Shown here one piece after another: positions 8,250 to 16,887 of a stretch of DNA of 64,000 nucleotides. The DNA lies in contig QHZD01000018.1 of the NCBI GenBank assembly GCA_003225315.1, positions 186,001 through 250,000 of the forward strand, written 5' to 3'. The number at the start of each line of letters is the position of its first letter. Position 1 is the stretch's first letter. This DNA is from Acidobacteriota bacterium (GTDB lineage Bacteria; Acidobacteriota; Terriglobia; Acidiferrales; UBA7541). Below the pieces are notes generated by a model. The model was given only the letters and a program-made list of their open reading frames with translations. It did not search any database and was not told the origin of the DNA. A program made the position numbers and the translations under genes.

Positions 8250-8462
8250 ATGGAATTCGAGGATTACAAGATCATTCTTTACCGTCAAGACGACGGTTCT
8301 TGTGTCGCCGGAATTCCCTCCATTCCGAGTTGCTACGCCCTCATGGACACTAGGGAAGCAGCTCTTGCGGAGCTTGTTCAGGTTTTCAAGATGATAGCGG
8401 AAACCTACAGGGAAAGAGGTATCCCACTCCCCGCCGACACAACTGAGATCGTAAATGCCTAG
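8250..8462 (+). CDS. HicB-like antitoxin-family protein (orphan)
   Basis: A 70-residue protein beginning MEFEDYKIILYRQDDGSCVAG. The layout strand-DDGS-strand-PSIPSCYALMDTREAALAEL-helix matches the HicB partial RNase-H-like fold, which usually neutralises a HicA mRNA interferase. The ATG at 8250 fits the domain boundary better than the open frame's start at 8208, which would overlap etfA. No HicA-like double-stranded-RNA-binding protein is visible on either side; a 39-codon frame starting at 8455 does not resemble HicA. It may therefore be a solitary regulator or a TA remnant. A TATACT at 8232-8237 lies just upstream, without a clear -35. Confidence 0.6.
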   Translation: MEFEDYKIILYRQDDGSCVAGIPSIPSCYALMDTREAALAELVQVFKMIAETYRERGIPLPADTTEIVNA

Positions 8463-8485
8463 AACATCGGCACATTGGCTATTAC

Positions 8486-8911
8486 CTAAAGGGATGGGCT
8501 CGTCTCGTTCGCGGGTGTACCTTCCCTGGCTCGAATCACTCCAGTTTCGTCTGTATAAAAATGCCAACACTTGATGCAATCCATCGGATCTGCATGAATT
8601 TGATACCCGCTCACGCTTCCCGCTTCTACTGAGATTCTTGGAAGGTAGGTATACCGATGGTGATTCTTCACTCCACTGGCTAGAATTTCATCGATCAATC
8701 GATCGGTGTGAATATCCTCGAGGGTATTGGGGAAACCTCGCTGTGGATGTGCAGTTGCATATGTGCGTGCGCTATTATTCAGAATCCGCAACGAACCTAT
8801 CGCCGAGTCTATATATCCTAAACGTGACGCGGGAAAGAGTACGAAAGACAGGAAGAGCCCTACCAGTATAATTCCCACAAGCACGGAGCTGGCTGTTACA
8901 ATTTTCTTCAT
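8486..8911 (-). CDS. Pilin-like / membrane-anchored secreted hypothetical protein
   Basis: A 141-residue protein from the ATG at 8911, with GGAGG 10 nt upstream on the minus strand (11 further codons upstream are open but lack such a site). An N-terminal hydrophobic segment (about residues 5-26, ending in FVLFPASR) is followed by a soluble domain with SAIGSLRILNNSARTYATAHPQRGFPNTLEDI. The run 'LR.LN.....YA..HP..GFP..L' resembles the short pseudopilin-like secreted proteins frequent in Acidobacteriota, but the segment is not a proven prepilin. A Cys pair, DCIKC, lies near the C-terminus. Function unknown. Confidence 0.6.
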   Translation of the reverse strand: MKKIVTASSVLVGIILVGLFLSFVLFPASRLGYIDSAIGSLRILNNSARTYATAHPQRGFPNTLEDIHTDRLIDEILASGVKNHHRYTYLPRISVEAGSVSGYQIHADPMDCIKCWHFYTDETGVIRAREGTPANETSPSL

Positions 8912-9053
8912 CGCGGGCCCACCTCCACACACAATGACGGTCATCTTTTATGGTAATTCACGGCAACACTTGCAATCTCAAGATGCCAGCTACCGTGCCC
9001 GGTCAAACAATGCGCAAGTCAGTCTCGTATTTCCACTCTGTTAGAATGATTCG

Positions 9054-10724
9054 GTGACTGTGCAGCGCGAACAACTCGAGGCTGACGTTCTCATCGTTGG
9101 CGCCGGCCCCGCTGGCCTTTCCTGCGCGTTGCATCTCTCGAATCTCATCAAAAAGCACAACGAATCCAGCGGCGCGGGCAAGAACGGGCCGCAGCTTTCC
9201 GCGGAAAATATTTATGTCCTCGAAAAAGGCCGCGAAATTGGAGCGCACCAGCTCTCGGGCGCCATCATGAATCCGAAGGCGCTGGCGGAACTGGTGCCGG
9301 ACTTTGAAAAAAGTGCGCCGCTGGATACGCTGGTCACGGATGATGCGGCACTGCTTTTTACCAAAGGATCGTCGTTCCGTTTTCCCATCACTCCGGCGCC
9401 ATTCAAGAACAAGGGCAATTACGTCGTGTCGCTGAGCAAGATGACGAAGTGGCTCGGTGGGCTGGTGGAAGCCGCGGGTGTCAATGTCTTCAAGGAATTC
9501 GGTGGTGCCGAGCTCGTTTACGAAGGGGACGGCATCGGCGGCGTCATCACCGAAGACAAGGGCCTCGACAAAAACGGCAAGCCGAAAGATAACTTCACGC
9601 CGGGCTACGAGTTGCGCGCGAAGGTCACCGTGCTGGCGGAAGGCACCCGCGGCTCGCTCACAAAAAAACTCGTTGCCGCGAAAAGACTCGACAACATCAA
9701 TCCGCAGAGCTACGGCATTGGCATCAAGGAATTGTGGGACGTGCAGCCGGGACGCATTGCCCCAGGCTACGTGGCGCACACCCTGGGCTGGCCGGTTTCC
9801 ATGGACATGTATGGCGGCGGCTGGATTTATGGGCTGTCGAACAATCGCGTGTCCATCGGACTGGTACTCGCGTTGGAATATGCCGACCCGCTGTTCGATC
9901 CCCATGCGGTGTTTCAAACCTGGAAGACGCATCCGTTCCTGAAGAAGATTCTCGACGGCGGGAAGCTGGTGCGCTACGGCGCCAAATCGCTCCCCTACGG
10001 CGGCTGGTACGCGATGCCTCGCAATTACCTCGACGGCGGGCTGATTATCGGCGATTCGGGAAGTTTTCTGGATTCGCAGCGGCTAAAGGGTATTCATCTG
10101 GCCATGAAGAGCGGAATGCTTGCCGCGGAAACCATTTTCGACGCGCTTAAGGCGGGTGATACATCGTCGAAAACTCTGAGCGCCTTCCCAAAAAAAATCG
10201 AGCAGAGCTATATCAAGAAAGAATTATGGCAGGTGCGGAATTTTCATCAGTCGTTCCAGCATGGAATGCTCCGCGGATTTGTCCACACCGCTTTCCAACA
10301 AATTACCGGCGGGCGCGGTTTGATTGATCCCATGCGGGCGCACGCGGGCCACGAAGCCTACAAGAAAATCAACGGCCGCCCGGCTCCGGAAAGATTCAAG
10401 GGCGATGGCAAGCTAACCTTCGATCGCCTCACGGATGTCTATCACTCGGGAACGCGCCACGAAGAAGATCAGCCGTGCCACCTGAAAGTTGCCGATCCTA
10501 ATGTCTGCGCGACGAAATGCGCCGTGGAATATGGGAACCCTTGCCAGTATTTTTGTCCCGCGGCCGTGTACGAAATGGCCAAGGAAGCAAACGGTGGCCT
10601 AAGGCTGAAAATCAACGCCGCGAACTGCGTGCACTGCAAAACCTGCGACATTGCCGACCCGTATCAGATCATTGATTGGGTGGTTCCCGAAGGTGGCGGC
10701 GGCCCCAACTACGAGGGGATGTAG
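9054..10724 (+). CDS. Electron transfer flavoprotein:ubiquinone oxidoreductase
   Basis: A 556-residue membrane-associated enzyme that takes electrons from ETF and reduces the quinone pool. The N-terminal FAD dinucleotide-binding motif is VLIVGAGPAGLSCA (about residues 11-24). The C-terminus carries the 4Fe-4S domain with Cys residues in CHLKVADPNVCATKCAVEYG, CQYFCPA and NCVHCKTCDIADP, then WVVPEGGGGPNYEGM, the signature end of ETF-QO. Length is typical. The start is taken as GTG at 9054; no ribosome-binding site is visible and a TAGAAT at 9042-9047 lies so close that the mRNA might be leaderless. It functions with EtfAB encoded 0.8 kb upstream. Confidence 0.95.
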   Translation: MTVQREQLEADVLIVGAGPAGLSCALHLSNLIKKHNESSGAGKNGPQLSAENIYVLEKGREIGAHQLSGAIMNPKALAELVPDFEKSAPLDTLVTDDAALLFTKGSSFRFPITPAPFKNKGNYVVSLSKMTKWLGGLVEAAGVNVFKEFGGAELVYEGDGIGGVITEDKGLDKNGKPKDNFTPGYELRAKVTVLAEGTRGSLTKKLVAAKRLDNINPQSYGIGIKELWDVQPGRIAPGYVAHTLGWPVSMDMYGGGWIYGLSNNRVSIGLVLALEYADPLFDPHAVFQTWKTHPFLKKILDGGKLVRYGAKSLPYGGWYAMPRNYLDGGLIIGDSGSFLDSQRLKGIHLAMKSGMLAAETIFDALKAGDTSSKTLSAFPKKIEQSYIKKELWQVRNFHQSFQHGMLRGFVHTAFQQITGGRGLIDPMRAHAGHEAYKKINGRPAPERFKGDGKLTFDRLTDVYHSGTRHEEDQPCHLKVADPNVCATKCAVEYGNPCQYFCPAAVYEMAKEANGGLRLKINAANCVHCKTCDIADPYQIIDWVVPEGGGGPNYEGM

Positions 10725-10775
10725 CAGATCTTCCGCCGAGCAACGAAGGCATCTCAAGCTGACTAATACAGACTG

Positions 10776-11777
10776 TCAGGACCCGCTGGGCAATAGCTTG
10801 CGCACGAAGTTACGCACGCGATTGACGAAAGAATCGCTGGCTGGCGCAGTTGGCTTCGAACTGTTCGATGCAACGCCCGGAGCAGGCGTAGGCGCCGGCG
10901 TGACAGCGCTGGGGGCATCTCCTTCCACGCGGCCCTGAAAAATCAGCGTGGGCCGTACGCGCACACGACGTATGACAACGATCATTCTCGGATCGATCTC
11001 CGGCTCCGGCTGAGCTTTAGCGTTGGCCTCATAGATCAACGGCGGCATAACAAACTGATAAATGGGCTCCTCGTTCGGCGGTAACGGTTCGACGGTTGCG
11101 AATTGGGTGGCTGGGGGCTGAGGTGGAGGGGTTGCCTTTGCGATTTGCAAAGCGCAGGCACAATGGCCGGCGCTGGTGCGCAGGTGCTCGAGCTGCCCGC
11201 TAAAGAGAAAAACATCGCCGGTCTGCGGGATGATCACGTTTTGTCCGGTCAACTGCTGTTCCAGGCGGATGGCGCCGAGATTGGCGCGGATGCACATGGC
11301 CCCGGAGGAGTCGAATCCAACCAGGGCGTCCCGCGGCCCGTCGCCGATGGCAACGGTTTGTACCTGGATCAGCGGAGTGTAGATGTTTAGCGGGAGTTCG
11401 TGTTCGATACGCACGTGAACCGTGCCGGTATCGAGAGCAATGGTCAGCGAGCCTCCGGACTTGAGAACCGATAGATGGGCAGGGCCGCAAATGCTGATTT
11501 GGCCGCCTTCGACAAGATCGATGCGCGCGTTGCCGGACTTCACCCGCACGTCGCTGCCGTTGTGCAGGACGGTTTTCACCTGCCCGTTCACGACTTCCAT
11601 GCTCATAGGTCCGGTGACGGCGATGGCTTCGCCGTCGATGACGCCGACGGAGTCGGAAACCGGTTGGTCAGGCCGCGCGCCGGCTGCCGCGATTAACGCG
11701 ACGCAAACGATGGCCTCACAGGCCACCGCAATGGCGGCGCGGCGCCAGCGTCCGATCGAATTAGAGAACACCGTCAC
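10776..11777 (-). CDS. FecR-like secreted/membrane-anchored protein
   Basis: A 333-residue protein with one N-terminal hydrophobic segment (about residues 12-33) and an all-beta region (about 45-200) of repeating short strands (AIAVTGPMSMEVVNGQVKT, GGQISICGPAHLSVLKSGGS, GTVHVRIEHELP) similar to the FecR/LptA-like fold. A Pro/Gln-rich linker follows, and a basic C-terminus (FVNRVRNFVRKLLPSG). It could be an envelope protein sensing or binding something at the surface. No sigma-factor gene is adjacent, so a classic FecR role is unproven. It is divergently arranged with the DUF374 acyltransferase 75 nt away. Confidence 0.6.
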   Translation of the reverse strand: MTVFSNSIGRWRRAAIAVACEAIVCVALIAAAGARPDQPVSDSVGVIDGEAIAVTGPMSMEVVNGQVKTVLHNGSDVRVKSGNARIDLVEGGQISICGPAHLSVLKSGGSLTIALDTGTVHVRIEHELPLNIYTPLIQVQTVAIGDGPRDALVGFDSSGAMCIRANLGAIRLEQQLTGQNVIIPQTGDVFLFSGQLEHLRTSAGHCACALQIAKATPPPQPPATQFATVEPLPPNEEPIYQFVMPPLIYEANAKAQPEPEIDPRMIVVIRRVRVRPTLIFQGRVEGDAPSAVTPAPTPAPGVASNSSKPTAPASDSFVNRVRNFVRKLLPSGS

Positions 11778-11852
11778 TCCGCGATTCTCCCAGCCACGCG
11801 GGCGGAAAGTCTCGCCTATACTATACGTCGGCGGCTCCGCAGCCGCCTAGAG

Positions 11853-12641
11853 ATGACCACGCCAGACACAGCCGTGGAGGCCACCAAGAAGTCCGAGCAG
11901 GACGCTGTGAATGTGCATTACGACACGCGGCTGCCAGAGTTGCCGTGGTCCCGGCGCATCCAGATTCCGATCATCGCCGCTGCGGTGTACAGCGTGATTC
12001 GAATGCTGGGTCCGACGCTTCGCTACGAAGTGCTGGGCTGGCGGCATGCCGAACGCGTGTATGCGGCAAAGAAGCAATGCATCTGGGCGTTCTGGCACCG
12101 CGTCATTCTTCCGATTGTTTGGTGGTACCGCAATCATGGCGTCGTAGTGATGAACACGACAGCCTTCGACGGGCAGTGGACACGCAAAGTGATCGAGTGG
12201 CTCGGATTCGGCACGGCGCAAGGCAGTTCTTCGCGCGGTGGATTGCGCGGACTCGCCGTGATGGCACGCCGATTAGAAGAAGGTTTCGATTGCGCGTTTA
12301 CGATTGATGGCCCGCGCGGGCCGCGCTACGTGGCAAAACCCGGACCAGTCATGCTCGCGCGAAAAAGCGGATGCCCCATCATGGTTTTTCACATCGGCGT
12401 GGACCGGGGAAAAACATTCGAGAAAACGTGGGACCATTTTCTGCTGCCCAAGCCGCTTGCGCGAACGGTGATACTCTTTGCGCCGCCAATTTACGTTCAG
12501 AGCGATGCGAGCGCCGAAGTCATGGAAGCCAAACATGCAGAGATGCAACACGAACTCGAGCGTGTCCGCGACCTCGCGGAAGGCTGGTTTTCACTAAGCG
12601 ATTCAGAGCGAGATAAAATTCGCGCTGATTTTAATCAGTGA
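11853..12641 (+). CDS. DUF374 lysophospholipid acyltransferase-like protein
   Basis: A 262-residue protein. The core resembles the DUF374/LPLAT superfamily: a membrane-proximal helix (about residues 30-50), WAFWHRVILPIVWWY holding the HX4D-type histidine region, NTTAFDGQW, GTAQGSSSRGGLRGL, and FTIDGPRGPRYVAKPGPVMLARKSG, where the DGPRGP loop is diagnostic. DUF374 enzymes are predicted to acylate lipid A or other lipids; the exact substrate is not known. A GGCGGC/GCCGCC hairpin (11830-11847) lies just before the start, with TATACT at 11817-11822. Stand-alone gene between divergent and convergent neighbours. Confidence 0.85.
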   Translation: MTTPDTAVEATKKSEQDAVNVHYDTRLPELPWSRRIQIPIIAAAVYSVIRMLGPTLRYEVLGWRHAERVYAAKKQCIWAFWHRVILPIVWWYRNHGVVVMNTTAFDGQWTRKVIEWLGFGTAQGSSSRGGLRGLAVMARRLEEGFDCAFTIDGPRGPRYVAKPGPVMLARKSGCPIMVFHIGVDRGKTFEKTWDHFLLPKPLARTVILFAPPIYVQSDASAEVMEAKHAEMQHELERVRDLAEGWFSLSDSERDKIRADFNQ

Positions 12642-12696
12642 GCTACGAGCATCGGCTGAAGCGTGCCTCGCGCTATCGGCGGCCCTACATCATTTT

Positions 12697-13860
12697 TCAG
12701 CTGGTGCGTTCGCCGAGCTTCACGGGGACATCCATTTTTTTGCCGCCGCGATAGAGCGTTACCGTCACGGTATCGCCCGGCCGTTTCCGGTTGAGGAGCA
12801 CGTTCACGTCGAATTGCCCTGCAATTTTTTGCGAATCAATTGCCACAATGACGTCGCCACCGATGTAGATCCTGCGCATTCCAGCTTGCGCCACGCGATC
12901 GCCGCCGCGAATTCCGGCGGCTGCTGCCGGACCGCCTTTTGTGGCCCTCTCCACAAGCAAACCTTCTTTCACGGGAAGGTCCAGCGCTTCACTGAGCCAG
13001 CCATTCACCGGCAGCGTTTCCACGCCGAGAAAAGCGCGATGAACGCGGCCATCGGTGATGAGATCATTCGCAATATTTTTCGCGGTGTTGATGGGAATCG
13101 CGAAGCCGATTCCCGCGGTGGTGCCTGTTGGCGTGTAAATCGCCGAATTGATGCCGATGACTTCTCCGTGCGTATTGATGAGCGGGCCGCCGGAATTGCC
13201 GCGGTTGATCGCTGCGTCTGTCTGAATGGCTTCGTCAATGAAGGTGGTCTGGCTGGTCTGCACTGTGCGTCCGAGGGCGCTGACAACACCGGTGGTCAGC
13301 GTGGATTGAAAACCAAAAGGATTGCCGATGGCCAGCACCTTTTGGCCCACTTGCAGCGACGTGGAATCACCCAGCGACAGCACGACGAGATGGTTTCCCT
13401 TGGGTTCGATTTTCACCAGTGCGACATCATTGCGCTGATCCGCGCCGATAAATTTTGCGGGGTAGCGTGATTGATCGCCCAGCACCACTTCGATGGACTG
13501 TGCGCCTTCGACGACGTGAAAGTTGGTCAGGATGTAGCCGCGCGCATCAATCACGAAACCCGAGCCCGCGCCTTCGACGGGAACAGGGTCCATAAAAAAA
13601 TCGTATTCAGTAGTTTTGGTGAGAATATTCGCGACTGCCGGAGAGGCCTGGCGGTAAATGCGCACGTTAATGGATTCATCGTCCGTCAGCGCACGGTCGC
13701 GTTGCTCGACGGACTTCGCATCGCTTGCGCCGAGAGGCACGGCTTCGACGCTGGTGGGTTGGCGAGGGGCGAATCGCGCGCCGGCCCAAAAGGCGCCGAG
13801 AATGAGCACCAGCGCGGCAAGAATGATGCGAGCCCGGTTGGAAGTGCTTACTGCGGTCAT
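12697..13860 (-). CDS. HtrA/DegP-family trypsin-like serine protease with PDZ domain
   Basis: A 387-residue envelope protease from the ATG at 13860 (AAGGGA 8 nt upstream; the 21 codons further upstream lack a site). A single N-terminal anchor (about residues 8-27) is followed by a trypsin-like domain with His in LTNFHVVEGA, Asp in NDVALVKIEP and Ser in NRGNSGGPLIN, then one PDZ domain (GLLVERATKGGPAAAAGIRGGD...GGDVIVAIDSQKI). It degrades or refolds damaged periplasmic proteins. With one PDZ domain and a membrane anchor it is more DegS/HtrA-like than DegP. It is the last gene of folD-coaE-htrA on this strand; the 59-nt gap after coaE may still allow read-through. Confidence 0.93.
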   Translation of the reverse strand: MTAVSTSNRARIILAALVLILGAFWAGARFAPRQPTSVEAVPLGASDAKSVEQRDRALTDDESINVRIYRQASPAVANILTKTTEYDFFMDPVPVEGAGSGFVIDARGYILTNFHVVEGAQSIEVVLGDQSRYPAKFIGADQRNDVALVKIEPKGNHLVVLSLGDSTSLQVGQKVLAIGNPFGFQSTLTTGVVSALGRTVQTSQTTFIDEAIQTDAAINRGNSGGPLINTHGEVIGINSAIYTPTGTTAGIGFAIPINTAKNIANDLITDGRVHRAFLGVETLPVNGWLSEALDLPVKEGLLVERATKGGPAAAAGIRGGDRVAQAGMRRIYIGGDVIVAIDSQKIAGQFDVNVLLNRKRPGDTVTVTLYRGGKKMDVPVKLGERTS

Positions 13861-13919
13861 GGCGGTCGTCCCTTCTGATCCACTCGATGGCAATAGTATA
13901 AGAAAAATTTCGAGACAGG

Positions 13920-14537
13920 TCACCGCGCCGTCTGGCTGAAGCGTAGCTTACTCGCGAGGGCCTCGACCTGGTGACGCGTTTCTTCGAGTGTACCGGAGCA
14001 GTCGATTTTTTCCGTGGCGAGCTGCAGTTTTTCCTCGACGGGAAGTTGCGCGGCGATGCGGCGGCGGGCTTCGGTTTCACTGAGGCCCCGGGCGAGGAGG
14101 CGCTCGAGTTGCTGCTCCGGCGTGCACCAGGCAACCACCAGGCCATCGAGTTTTTTGTTGATGCCGGATTCGATGATCAGCGCGGCTTCGACGAAAGCCG
14201 CGTCGCGAACGCCGCTGCGCCGCCAGGCCTCGAATTGGCTGAAGACAACTTCCGCGACGCGCGGATGCACGATGGCGTTGAGGCGATCGAGCTTCGCCTG
14301 ATCCGCGAAGACAATCGCGCCGAGTTTTGCGCGGTCGACGCGGCCGGATGGATCGACGATCGAACTACCGAATTCCTGGACGACTTTATTGTAGGCGGGC
14401 TGGCCCGGTTCGATGAGCTTGTGCGCCAGCCCGTCGGCGTCGAGAACCGCGAAGCCTAATTCGCGGAGCATGGCGGCGACGGCGCTTTTGCCGCTGGCGA
14501 TGCCGCCGGTAAGGCCGAGTCGGAGCATTTCGATCAC
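13920..14537 (-). CDS. coaE: Dephospho-CoA kinase
   Basis: A 205-residue P-loop kinase that phosphorylates dephospho-CoA at the ribose 3'-OH, the last step of CoA synthesis. Walker A is GLTGGIASGKS (about residues 8-18), followed by DADGLAHKLIEPGQP and HPRVAEVVF, both CoaE hallmarks, and LSETEARRRIAAQLPVEEK of the lid. The start is GTG at 14537, overlapping the folD stop by 4 nt (GTGA); an ATG at 14528 is an equally possible start (MLRLGLTGG). The overlap suggests coupled translation with folD. Confidence 0.95.
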   Translation of the reverse strand: MIEMLRLGLTGGIASGKSAVAAMLRELGFAVLDADGLAHKLIEPGQPAYNKVVQEFGSSIVDPSGRVDRAKLGAIVFADQAKLDRLNAIVHPRVAEVVFSQFEAWRRSGVRDAAFVEAALIIESGINKKLDGLVVAWCTPEQQLERLLARGLSETEARRRIAAQLPVEEKLQLATEKIDCSGTLEETRHQVEALASKLRFSQTAR

Positions 14538-15490
14538 CGCGCCGAAGCGGTCGATTGCGTGGCGGAAAATCTTGGCGATGCCCTCCGCAGGCGGGCGGCT
14601 TTCACGGTGTTGCTCATCAGCATGGTGATGGTCATAGGGCCGACGCCGCCGGGAACCGGAGTGAGCGCTCCAGCCGTGTGGATGGCGCCCGGGTGCACGT
14701 CGCCGACGAGCGCGCTGCCTTTGGCGCGGAATTTTCCGAGGCGATCGGGAAAATCGCGTAAGAGGCGTTCGGCTTCCTTGGGGTCGGTGACGCGGTTGGT
14801 GCCGACATCGATCACAGCTGCGCCCGCCTTGATCCAGTCCGGCTGGACGAAGCCAGCTTTGCCCATGGCGGCGACGACGATGTCGGCGCGGCGAACGACG
14901 TCCGGCAGATCGCGCGTCTTGGAATGACAGATCGTGACGGTGGCGTTGGCATGCATCAGCAAAAGCGCCATGGGTTTGCCGACGATGTCGCTGCGGCCGA
15001 GAACGACGGCGTTGGCGCCCTCGATCTTGATTTCGTTGCGGCGCAGAATCTCCATGCAGCCGGCGGGCGTGCAGGCGACCAGGCCGGGGCGTCCGCTGAC
15101 CAGGCGGCCGAGATTGACGGGATGGAAGCCGTCCACGTCCTTGGCGGAGTCGACGGCTTCAAGAATGCGCTTGGTATCGACCTGCGCGGGAAGCGGAAGC
15201 TGGACGAGAATGCCGTCGACGTTGTTGTCGCGATTTAGATCCTCGATGACTGCGAGCATTTCAAGCGTAGTAGCGGTGGCTGGCGGCGTGAGGAGAGCGC
15301 TGGCGAGGCCAAGTTGTTCACAGGCGGCGATCTTGCTTTTCACGTAAAGCTGCGAGGCGGGATTTTCGCCGACCAGGACAGCGGCCAAGCCCGGGCGAAC
15401 GCCGGCGGAAGTGAGCAGGCGGACTTCGTCGCTCAGGTCAGTGAAAATCTGGTCGCGGATTTTGGCGCCGTCGAGGATTCGCGCGGTCAT
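14534..15490 (-). CDS. folD: Bifunctional methylenetetrahydrofolate dehydrogenase/cyclohydrolase
   Basis: A 318-residue FolD, which interconverts 5,10-methylene-THF, methenyl-THF and 10-formyl-THF with NADP. Motifs: YVKSKIAACEQLGL with catalytic Lys, DGILVQLPLP, KDVDGFHPVN, VLGRSDIVGKPMALLL of the cofactor domain, and the C-terminal PVPGGVGPMTITMLM. A tail after AARLRRA of about 18 residues is longer than in E. coli FolD. It is the first gene of the folD-coaE(-htrA) group. ATG at 15490. Confidence 0.96.
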   Translation of the reverse strand: MTARILDGAKIRDQIFTDLSDEVRLLTSAGVRPGLAAVLVGENPASQLYVKSKIAACEQLGLASALLTPPATATTLEMLAVIEDLNRDNNVDGILVQLPLPAQVDTKRILEAVDSAKDVDGFHPVNLGRLVSGRPGLVACTPAGCMEILRRNEIKIEGANAVVLGRSDIVGKPMALLLMHANATVTICHSKTRDLPDVVRRADIVVAAMGKAGFVQPDWIKAGAAVIDVGTNRVTDPKEAERLLRDFPDRLGKFRAKGSALVGDVHPGAIHTAGALTPVPGGVGPMTITMLMSNTVKAARLRRASPRFSATQSTASAR

Positions 15491-15600
15491 TCCTGGCTCG
15501 CTTTCTTCGCCGAAGGAGAGGCAGCAAAGGCGATGATAGCACAGGGGCGCGCGCAGGCTTGTCCTCTCCGCGGTCTTCGATTTGTAAGACGCCAGCTCGA

Positions 15601-15629
15601 TTGACTTACATTGTCCATTCCGGTATACT
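15601..15629 (+). promoter_or_regulatory. Near-consensus promoter of the abrB-vapC-like TA pair
   Basis: TTGACT (15601-15606), a 17-nt spacer and TATACT (15624-15629): each hexamer has one mismatch. Start point at about 15636, 22 nt before the antitoxin ATG. TA promoters are often strong and autorepressed by the antitoxin. Confidence 0.65.
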
Positions 15630-15657
15630 TTCTCCGAATCTTCCTCCTGGAGCGCGC

Positions 15658-15894
15658 ATGAAGGCCGAAGTCTCTACCGTCACGACCAAAGGCCAGCTGG
15701 TCATCCCCTCGAAACTTCGCCGCAAATACTCCATCAAAAAAGGGACCAAGGTGGCCTTCGTCGAAGAGGAGAACCGGCTTATTCTCCAACCGCTTACCGC
15801 GGAATTTATCCGCAGCCTGCGCGGCTGCCTCGGCAAAGACTCCAAGGCCCTGGAATTTCTCCTCGAGGAGCGCCGCCGAGAGCGAAAACTGTGA
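15658..15894 (+). CDS. AbrB/SpoVT-family antitoxin
   Basis: A 78-residue protein. The N-terminal swapped-hairpin DNA-binding domain is plain: MKAEVSTVTTKGQLVIPSKL, then RRKYSIKKGTKVAFVEEENRLILQPL. The C-terminal tail (residues ~50-78, rich in Arg/Lys/Glu) is where such antitoxins hold their toxin. It should neutralise the PIN toxin encoded 30 nt downstream and repress the shared promoter. The ATG at 15658 fits the domain start; a longer frame from 15559 would cross the promoter. Confidence 0.88.
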   Translation: MKAEVSTVTTKGQLVIPSKLRRKYSIKKGTKVAFVEEENRLILQPLTAEFIRSLRGCLGKDSKALEFLLEERRRERKL

Positions 15895-15924
15895 AACGCC
15901 CCAGATCATGAAGCGCCCCGAACC

Positions 15925-16326
15925 ATGAAGCGCATCGTTCTGGATGCCAGCGCCATCATTACGTTTTCGGCGAACCGACCCGGCGCCGAAAAGGTCGAGC
16001 AACTCATCCAACTCGCCTTCGATGGCAAGCGCGAACTCCTCATGTGCGCGGTCAATTGGGGCGAGGTGTACTATTCCGTGTGGCGCGACCAAGGTCCGGG
16101 ATTCGCGCGGAATCTTCTCACGCAGATTGCCCAACTGCCGATCCATTTGGTCCCGGCGGATGTCGAGCTCGCGCGCCACGCCGCCGAATTCAAAGCCAAT
16201 TTCAACCTCCCCTACGTCGACTGTTTTGCCGCCGCCCTCGCGGCCGCTCGCAAAGCCTCTCTCGCCACCAGTGACCGGGACTTCTCCCAAGTCGAAAAGA
16301 AGCTCCACATCGTCTGGACCGTGTAG
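15925..16326 (+). CDS. VapC-like PIN-domain toxin ribonuclease
   Basis: A 133-residue PIN-domain protein. The acidic metal-binding set is visible: Asp7 (IVLDAS), Glu47 (NWGEVYYS), Asp99 (LPYVDCFAAALA) and Asp117 (ATSDRDF), so the active site seems intact. VapC toxins cleave tRNA or rRNA; the target cannot be told from sequence. The ATG is preceded by a near copy of itself: ATGAAGCGC occurs at 15909 and at 15925, the first being followed by an early stop. It pairs with the AbrB antitoxin. It is next to the Argonaute operon, in what may be a defence-rich region. Confidence 0.88.
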   Translation: MKRIVLDASAIITFSANRPGAEKVEQLIQLAFDGKRELLMCAVNWGEVYYSVWRDQGPGFARNLLTQIAQLPIHLVPADVELARHAAEFKANFNLPYVDCFAAALAAARKASLATSDRDFSQVEKKLHIVWTV

Positions 16327-16383
16327 GGACTGGCCTTCTGAGGGCAGCCGTTCCGGCTGGAAGGAGGGTACCCCGTGTTTTGT

Positions 16384-16465
16384 GTAAATGTTGCATCTAA
16401 AGGGTTTAGCGAATCCGTAAGTCTTTTGTTTGCAACATTTACGGGGAGGCCCGTAGATGTTGCAT
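16384..16465. repeat. Repeat group built on the 12-mer GTAAATGTTGCA
   Basis: GTAAATGTTGCA (16384-16395) is matched by its exact reverse complement at 16431-16442. A third, direct copy, GTAGATGTTGCA (16453-16464), has one change. The first and third copies are followed by related sequence (CTAAAGGGTTTAGCG and TTGAAAGGAGTTAGCG). It looks like part of an interspersed non-coding repeat. Confidence 0.6.
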
Positions 16466-16887
16466 TGAAAGGAGTTAGCGGACGAGGCGGTTGACGGTCC
16501 AGAGCGGGCCGGGATCTTCGATCGACAGTTGAAGGTCGAAAGCGGAGGGATGGAGGAAACAACCAGACCGTTCCGACTGAGCCGGGATCTTGGAGTTCGC
16601 AAGCTCCGGCCCATGAGTAAATGAGTAGAGGACGATGATCGACGAGTCGCCGCACAACAACTCGCATGGCCGGACCAAATCGGGAAGAATGCGCGCCCCA
16701 CCCCCCGGTGTTTTTCGTAAGAGTGGCAAGCAAAGGGGTTACCGGATACGGAACTTGGAAGTGTATACGGAGAACGGAAGGCAGGAGAGTAAAGGATTGG
16801 GAGAACGTCAAGTCGGCGCGGGTGGGATGCGATATACACAAAACAGAGTAGTACGAAATTCTCTGATTGTCAAGTTATTTGTTGGTA

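Noticed and set aside
10776-11777. A FecR sigma regulator with a nearby ECF sigma factor
   Set aside because: No sigma gene is within 15 kb on that side; only a FecR-like fold is claimed.
15487-16839. A 450-codon minus-strand open frame across the TA pair
   Set aside because: It runs antisense to the AbrB and VapC genes, whose motifs are clear, has no domain of its own and low-complexity composition.
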